Position numbers and translations under genes: made by a program | Notes under the pieces: generated by a model | What the model was told of the DNA's origin: nothing | Seen by the model: only the letters and a program-made list of their open reading frames with translations | Database searches by the model: none | Origin: Tipula vernalis | Lineage: Eukaryota > Arthropoda > Insecta > Diptera > Tipulidae | NCBI GenBank assembly: GCA_958295665.1 | Contig: OY282560.1 | Coordinates: forward strand, 189,568,561 to 189,632,560 | Reading direction: 5' to 3' | Length of the DNA: 64,000 nucleotides | Part shown: positions 13,801 through 22,800 of the stretch, piece by piece | Layout: every line of letters begins with the position of its first letter | Numbering within the stretch: position 1 is the stretch's first letter

Positions 13801-16800
13801 TGGAAAAAGTTGCAGAGACGCACTTGTTAACATTTAGAGATAGTTTGTTTTCAACAGACCATTTATAAACACAATTTAGATCCGCTTGTAGTAAATAGAT
13901 GTCATCTACTGAATTTATAACCCTAAATATTTTTAAATCATCAGCGTACAACAAATGCGACGATTTAATCACCTGTGAAATATCATTAATAAATAATATA
14001 AACAATAAAGGACCTAGAACTGATCCCTGGGGAACTCCCGATGTGGGTACAAACTCACCAGATATCATCCCACTAAATTTAACAAATTGAATTCTAGCGG
14101 TTAGGTATGAGTGAATCCATTTCTGGAGTAACGGTGATATGTTAAAAGACGCAAGCTTATTTTGTAAAATATAATGAGAGACTTTGTCAAAGGCTTTCGA
14201 AAAGTCTGTATAAATACAATCCAGTTGCCCATTACTATCTAAAGTGTTACAGGCTATGTCACAAAATTCAGCTAAATTAGGTAATGTTGATCGCTGGTTC
14301 TAAATTAAGTTGCTAAATTAGATAATGTTGATCGCATTTCTAACCTGATTAAACAGAAAATTGAACACCCATTTTTCAAAAATTTTGGGAAGTACATTTA
14401 AAATCGAAATGGGCCTGTAGTTTTCAATGTTCGCTAAGTCTCCACTTTTATGAATGGGCACTAAAAACGACTCTTTCCATTTAGATGGAAAAATAGAATA
14501 ACTTATTGACAAGTTAAAAAGCAATGTTATAGGAACTATAAGAACATACCTCAAACGCTTTAAAAATAAATCAGGCAATTGATCTGGACCGGCCCCTTTA
14601 TTAACATCCAACGATTCCAATATTTCAAGAACTTCACTTCCTAGAAACATAGGTTTCTTTTTTGTGTTGATGTACGACATGAAAAAGTATGCGAGATTGG
14701 ATCTTGTTCATAAACGATTTGAAATGATCTGCGAAAAGCTCACAAATTTCGGATTGTTTTAGGAAAGATTTGCTTTGCAGAAACATCTTGCTGGGATAAA
14801 CAGCTTTGGTGCGAAGTGATCTCTGATAGCTCCAAAATAATTTAGGGTTTGTTCTTAAATCACTCTCGATACGTTCAACATGCAAATTCAAGCATTTTGT
14901 AATTTCACATTTGGCTTTCCTTCTATAATCTGAGAACATAAAATAGTCGACCCTATTATTGTATGATCTAAAACATCTTAAAGCACTTTCCTTACGTTTG
15001 ATTAGGAACACGAGATAGTTCGAATACCAATTAGGAAACTTTTTTCTTTTTACAACAACTTTATCAGTCGTCTATCAAGGAGAATAAAATATTATAGAAC
15101 GTGTCTGTTGCTTTATCAACCGACAAGTTAGAAAATAAAGTTTCCCAATCAACACATGATAAGTTTTCCCCCAGTTTAACATAATCTAATTTATGAAAAT
15201 TAACATGCGATCTTAAATAACTTCTAATCTTCTGTTGTTAGAGTGGCAACATATTTTCGATGATTGTGCACTGCTAGATATTTTATTGATGTTATGATGT
15301 GTGGATTAAGTGTTGTTATGATAGATGTCAGGAACTGGGATTACAGCTAGCAGGTTAACATCTGCTGCTGCATGATATCAGTAAGGTTAGAATTATGTTT
15401 CGCCAGCTTGATTATGTTATCTGTTGATGTGACGTCTGTTTTTTCATTACTACCATTAGATAATTTCCGTTAATGTTGATTTTCTCAAATTGGGGTTCAT
15501 ATTGGTTAGCCTCGCGCAGTGTGATAGTTCCAAACATGCCCCCTAAGATAATGCCTGTAGTGTCTCCCAAGTCACGCTTTAATCTTCGTCGTTCTGTTTT
15601 TCATTAAAGGGGCCTGCATAGTCTACCCCGCTATTCGTAAACGGTGGTGCTGGTGTTACTCGTTCTTTTGGTAACATACCCATTAGCTGATGCGATGCCA
15701 TCTCCCTTGCTCTGGTACAGGTTATACATTCATGTATAGTTTATTTGACGAATTATGTTTTTGGCATTTATTATCCACTACTGCTCTCTCAGGTGTGATA
15801 ACCGGGCTTGTTTTTAAACGAGCTTCTCTGATGAGCGATTTTGACAACTTCTGACCTCGGAGCAGTGTTATTGGATGTTTTTATTCAAACGATGGATTAG
15901 AATTGGTTATAGTCTTCCTCGATTCTTAACAAGTCATTTCCGTCTAGAAATGAAGTTAGCGTTATAATTGCACTGCTCCTTGGTAAGTTTTAATTTGCTT
16001 TAAATTTTTGTTTCAAAAGCTTCTCGCTCTCTTTGCTCTGGTTCTAAAGCTTCTTGCTGTGTAACTCTAATTATTGCCCCTAGTGATATGTTCAGTTCTT
16101 CTGGTTTAAAATGGGAGATGTTTCTAGTTTTTGATTTTTGATTAGATGGAAATCGTAGATAGTATGCAATGCCGATGAACAAGCCGTATCAATGATAAGA
16201 ATCGATCGAATTCAATTACTGATTTTTTCACAGTTATTGTAAATGTTCTTATTGATTTTCATTCCATGTTGCTTGCTTATTCCATTTCTTCATTATCAAT
16301 TTTTGTTATTGGATAGCTCGGACCTTTTAGCCATGTTGGCCCTTCCCACCGAATTGTATTGGTTAAAAATTGAACTTGGTTATTAATCCTCGAGATGAAT
16401 AGTTAGCAGGACTCTCATTAGAAACTACGTGATGTCATTGACTAGGATCGGTGTTGTATTTTATTTTTGTGGCTTTCCTAATATCCAGCCTGAAAGAGCT
16501 GTAGAATCGCTCCAGACAAATGTTGATATCTTGTTGTTTACGTTTGATGCATGCACGACCTTTTTTCGCAATTTAGAAAGTAGCAATGCGGCATTTAGTT
16601 CTAATCTTGGTAGCGTTATTGTTTGGTTTAATGGTAAGTTATGGAGACTAATTTCCACCACCACGATTATTATTATTATTATTAGGTTAATTATCGCGAT
16701 CGATATTACCTACATAGAAATTATTTATAAAACAATATTTATTCGTTTGAGATTCGCTTATTAGCAATTTTATATTTGACGACGATGCGTCTTGTGTAAA

Positions 16801-19800
16801 AAGCGAAACGAGAGTGTATACAAAATGGTGTGTCTGTGGTTGAGGTAGCATGAAAAACGAAAATGGTACAATCTAAGAAAAAATTGCTGATTGGTTGTGA
16901 ATGTCGAGAAAAAATGGTGATGCAACTGTTTTGGTGTTGTACTAAGGTGTCCAAGATATTATTTAGTACAAAGTGGTGAATACACAATCAAAATCCACAG
17001 CGTCAATATACTCTGTAGTAACAAAATGTACAATTATATTTAATAGTCGATATGGGTTACATTTCGAATAATTATAGAGATAAACGAATGGAATAAATGG
17101 ATTACTTGAGAGAATCACTACACATCTGTTTGCAAAATTTATGTGGAGCTCTTTATTCCATCTTACACCAGAAACCCATAAATTTTGAAGAAGAATTTTC
17201 GCCTGGATCACCACTGGTGCTAACCAACCTAGCGGATCGTAAAGCTATGATGTCTCTGATAAGATTGTTCGTTTGGATATTGTTGTTTTACCTTCTGGCA
17301 AAGATACTTTAAATTGAAAAGTATCTGTTGAAGAATTCCAGAGGAGTCCAAATGTTTTTACTGTATCATTAAATTGTATTGTGTGAAGTTTAGTTTCTCT
17401 AAGGTTTTCGGGAAGTTCTTTTAATATTGCCTTTTCGTTGCTGCACCATTTCCTGAAGTTGAAACCTCCACCGGAAAGAAAGTTTAATAATTCCTTTTGT
17501 GCAGCTACTGCCTCTGCTATTGTGTTAGCTCCAGATAGAATACCAGCCACAAAGAAATCATTTTGAACAAGTTTTGAACCAATTGAATATCTTGACGCTT
17601 CATAAATGGCTAATTGGTGCAATATTTTTGTAGGCGTTTTTGTTTCAAACCGCCAGAGGATTCGTTGAAAATCTTGATCTTTGCGGGCTATTTTGATCTC
17701 CCTGAACATTTTTTCGATATTCGCTGCAATCACAAAACGATGTTTTTCCAATCTGATGAGTGCTGTTAAGTTGTCTTGTAAGGTTGAACCTACATACATC
17801 ATTTCACTTAGTGATGTGCCTGCTGTTTTTTTGCAGGAATCATAAAAAACTACCCTCAATCTCGTAGTTGTGCTATCTTCTTTAATGACAGAATGATGTA
17901 GCATGTAGAAACACTATCTGTCATACAATCATTTTTAATAAGTTCCATATGGTTTAGTTGGGTGTATTCGTTCATGAATTTGCCATATTGATTCTTAAAG
18001 TTTGCATCCTTCTGGAATCTTTTTTCTATCTGAAGCAGTCTAGCTAATACTTTGCCTTTTGATTCTCCTATTCCCACTTCTTTGAGTTTGTTATTGCCAA
18101 GTGGTATCCGAACCTCAAATCGTCTATTTTTTAATCGCTTGTGTGTTTCTTCATAGTAGAGTGATTTTGATGGAGCTGTTTTCATTAAGACGACCAGAAA
18201 TGATCCACCCTAGCTCTGTTCTTATGCCGCGGATCCCTTTTTACGCCTTCTAACATGATTTCTCCATATATGTCGGCGCTTATTAAAAGATCAAGAGGTT
18301 CGGGACTATCGAAGGTAGGGTCGGCTAGGATTACTTCCTTTTGTAGTTCGCTTTCTAAACCCAATAAGTTCTTGTCTGGAAGTGGTTTAGTCTATTTCTA
18401 TCTGTTGATGTGAACGAGCTTTTTTTGCTGAAATTACGGAAACGTCAGTAAAACCCTTGTCTTTGGCATGGCTTGTTGTTCTACTGCTTGCTCTGTGATG
18501 AAAGTAGCTTGTGATCCTTGACCGTAAATATTCTGTACTCCTACTAGAGCTGTTGCTAAAAGTACTGGGCCACAATCCTTTTCGAATGTTGATATGTTCA
18601 GCTTGGCAATACTGTGTTCTTGTTTTTCATGTTTAGCAAAGTATGACGTCTGCCTTTGCTGGTAAAACAACTAATTTTACTGATGCAACTTATTGTCGTA
18701 TGGTTTTGGCTGAGACTATTTCTGCATGACCATCTGATTTCTTTCCGAAATACTCAGGTCTTTAAAACGTGGGCATGAATCGGTTATGTGATTTTTCTGA
18801 CAGCCTATACGCAAATATTGTATGGCAGCTACGAAAGCGCGTTTTAGCGATTGTGGTTGAAACTTTACTTGTTGGGTTGGTATTGACTTGTTGCCACCAA
18901 TTACTCTCAATGATTGGAATCGATTTTCTAGAAATTTCAAAAACTTGCTTGTGTTTATTGGAATTATATTGGGTTTTCTTGAGAGCTTTCGTATAGACGT
19001 CATAAACCGGTGTCCAATTTTTTTAATAAGCTGAAGATATTGAAAGTGTTGAGCAGATTAGGTACTCTCCTGTTATTGAAGCGGTTTTCTAATATCTCCC
19101 AAGCTGCATCGTAGTTATCTCCAGTGGGTTCTAAATGGCTCAATAATTTCCCAGTTGATCCCTCTACATGACTTTTAAGGTAGTTCATTTTATGCGTTGT
19201 TGTACGCTGATTGTTGTCATGGACTAAGCGTTTGAACGGGACTGAGAAACATACCCACTTTCAAGTAATACTCGTGAAAATGTGGGATTTCTACAGGTGG
19301 TAGACGAATTTCCAATGGTTTTGGTTTACATATTTGTTCTTCTTATTCAACAATGTTGTTAATTGTATTGCAACTTTTTCGTATGCATTGCTTAAATTTC
19401 CGTAGTGTTGATCTACGAAATATTTTGAATTAGTTTCATGTTCTTCGGTAGTTCCATGTTTTTTAATTTTTCAAAGCTGGTCTGGATCTGTTGTTACCTG
19501 CCAGTATGTCTTCAGCCAATGTCTTGCTACTTCAACTATTGCCAACCTTTGACGTCTCAGGTAATTGAATGTGCCTGAATTCGCTTGTTAATGCCTCCTG
19601 ATTATCTGTGCTGTTGTTGTTGGCCTCCTCAAATGAGGCAATGCTGAGTTCTTTAAATGTTTTTGTTCTTTTCAGTTCGTTTAGCCGATAGCGCATATTA
19701 GTAATTTTTTTTGTGAAGTTTATGTAAAATTCTCGTTTAGAAATCCACACAACCGGAATCTACCTACTGAAAGACTCTATCGTCTCGTAGTACCGCCCCT

Positions 19801-22800
19801 GTCAAATAGTGTTCCACATTCCACTATATGGTAATCAAAGAGATTTCTTTAAACTATCGCTTCTAAATTAAAACTGTTTTAATTTTTCTTTTTGCGCTAG
19901 TTCCGATGCCGCCGTTGGTAGTTGGGTGTCCCGATGGACTGGAAATATATATCATTTAATATCATTTAATTTCACAAATTTTACGAAATTGTCTGCGTGG
20001 ATTTGGGTTCCTCAATCTGATACTACGGAATAAGGCAGGCCGAAACGAGCGATGATTTATCTGAGTCTATTAATCGTAAACTCTGATGTTATATCCTGGG
20101 TTTAAAATACCTCTACCGATATTGGAAATGCATCGGTAATTTTCCCATGAATCCGAGACCAAATTTTATTTGGGTTCGGCCAAGGAAATAATTCCGTTTT
20201 TTCTGGATCTGGCCAGATTCTGACCAGAACTATCAAATCCAGTAAGTGCAAAACCATCAAATTCTGATAGTAAAGGGATAGGCAATTGAGTTTTTTGGAA
20301 CTGTATTACTATTGTTACTAGTATTGTTATTGAGTCGGGCCATAAAGCTTGACATATAAGTAAATTAAACATGATTACAGGAACTGTAATTTTAAATGAG
20401 GCTACGAAACCATTGAAGCGAGATATATTTTTACATTTGATTGAATTGTGGCCATCTTGAATATTGTTCATAACCAAATTAGATTTCACATGGAAAAGAA
20501 TTTCTGTATGTATCGTAGAAATGTGAAATCTGGAAACAAATATATTTTTTTGGTTTAGCAGCCACTCTGAGGATGCCTGGGCGGTTAGTGTTTAAATTAT
20601 GTGTGATACTTAAGTAGGTGATGAAGATTCTTTTACACTGTTGTTAGAGCTGCTCCTGGCTATAGCAGAAAAAGTTCATGTTGAAGTGGGAGGAGGAGTT
20701 CATTAGAACATTGCAGGTGTCTCTCGTACTCTTCAATTCCCTCTCAAGATTTTTGACTCGGGTTTCGTCGATCTGTTTAGTCTTGCAGGCGTCACTAAGA
20801 GTAGAGCCGAATGCGTCGAGTTTAGTGGACAGTCTTGAAACTACATCTTGACTTGATAGAAAATGTTGATTGTGACTTGGCTGTTGGAATTCCAATCTTT
20901 AATACTATCCGTTGCAAGTTGATTGCTGCATTTTAATCGAATTTGCTACAGACCGCTTCGTTTACAATTATATGGAAATTCTTAATAAAATTAAATGTAT
21001 TTTGAGATATTTTTCTTGACCAAAAAAGGTTGAGTGTAATTTAATTTGTGTTATTGGCAATATTATCTCAGATTCCGTCAAAAGAACTAGCAATTTCTTC
21101 TAGATTGAAGATACTTGAAAATATTCTCAAAAAGACAAATTGTCTGCCTAGGCTGAATTCGGTTGGCGGCCATTTTTGCAAATCCTTTGGTTTTCTCAAA
21201 CAGCCGTACAAACGGTTTGTGATCGACCCTAATCACAAATTGTTTCCATGTGAGATACCCTAATTATTTCCACTTTCAACAATTGCGTTATTTTTTTATT
21301 GTATCGGAGAGAGCGGACGGTTGTTGTTACAACAACGAAGGAATATTGGTTTGTATTGTTTTTGCTCTGTCTGCTCTCTCCGATCGAATATTCGAACACG
21401 CCAAATGTTCTTATTCAGAATGCTATCGTTTTTTCTCTTCCATAGGAGAAAATGTTGGAAATTACCCCTGATATTCCTTAAATTGAAGCATCAGTTGCTC
21501 TTACGAGGGCTAAATTTGGATTAAAGTGGACTAATACTTCGTTTTTGACTATTTCTGATTTTATGTTGTCAAATTCCATTCATCTCGCACTGCCTTGTTC
21601 AGAAGATGGTAAGAAGAGATATCTGGTAAAAATTTCGCATAATACCTAATTTTAATTTACCAAACCGCTGAACGCTCGGAACATTGACGATTGCGTCATT
21701 TCTTTCTGATGAATTCGACAGACCGCCATTTGAAGCTTGCCTAACTTATTTTGATCTTTAAAATACTTGTATACTGTGATCTCTATGGAGCTTTGACCCT
21801 GCTTCCGTTAAGCTTTGAAAAGTTATTACTTTCTTTTACGTAATTAAATAAAGTATGGTAGGTAATCATGAAAATTTTGGACTTTGAGATGTTTAGAGAT
21901 TTATCTGTTTTGAGATCCCCAGAGTCCGAAAAAGTGGGTTTCGAAATGGTAAATGATAAATTGAGCGGTCGTAGTGAATTTAACTCCAAATCGGCTAACC
22001 GAAAGTGGCCACTCCCTTGGTCCAGAAAATTTATTTTGCAAATATCTTAAAAAGTATAAGGTTTACAAAAAACTATTAAATACTAAATCTTTCCAAAAAA
22101 TTAAAAAAAAAAAAAAAAAATTCGCAAAATTCGCTGTTCGTAAAAGAAAGTCGTATGTTGGCCACACCTCCATTTTTTTTAAATTTACTAAGTATTCTTC
22201 AGTCCTACCAGTGATGAAAATATCGTCTAGAAGTTAACAATCCCGAGGATTCTGAACAATAGTTTTTCCAATTACTTATTGAAAATTCCAGTGATGGGCT
22301 TGATAACTATTGTTTGGCTTACATTTAACTTGAAAGCTCCGCGAAGGGTGCTCCAAGCTAATACGACTGACTTACTACTGCTGAATATCTGGATTGCTCT
22401 CATCTTAGACATAATTAACCTGGTTTCGAGTTTACATACCGTGGTAATATAACCAATTTTGTTACATTTGATTTCATGCAGGTTGCTGTTTTAACGACAA
22501 TTGATGCTCGCATAATTTTTATAACCACAGTGTTTTATCGGATTTGGTGCTTCATGAAGTTTGGTTTGTTTGACAGATGTCGATTCGACAAAAGCATTTT
22601 ATTCACCACTTTACCATGTGCCAAGACGTCTAAAGCCTTTTGTAGAGTTAGTTTGATCTCATCGTCCTCCTCCCATAGACGATCAAATTTCCTAAAATAT
22701 CCGCTTTGGTTCACTATATTTAGATTCTAAATGTATTTCACAATTGCCATCTGGGCGTTTTGCTTTAGCAATAAATTCCGCCGCTTTCCAATCGAGTAGC

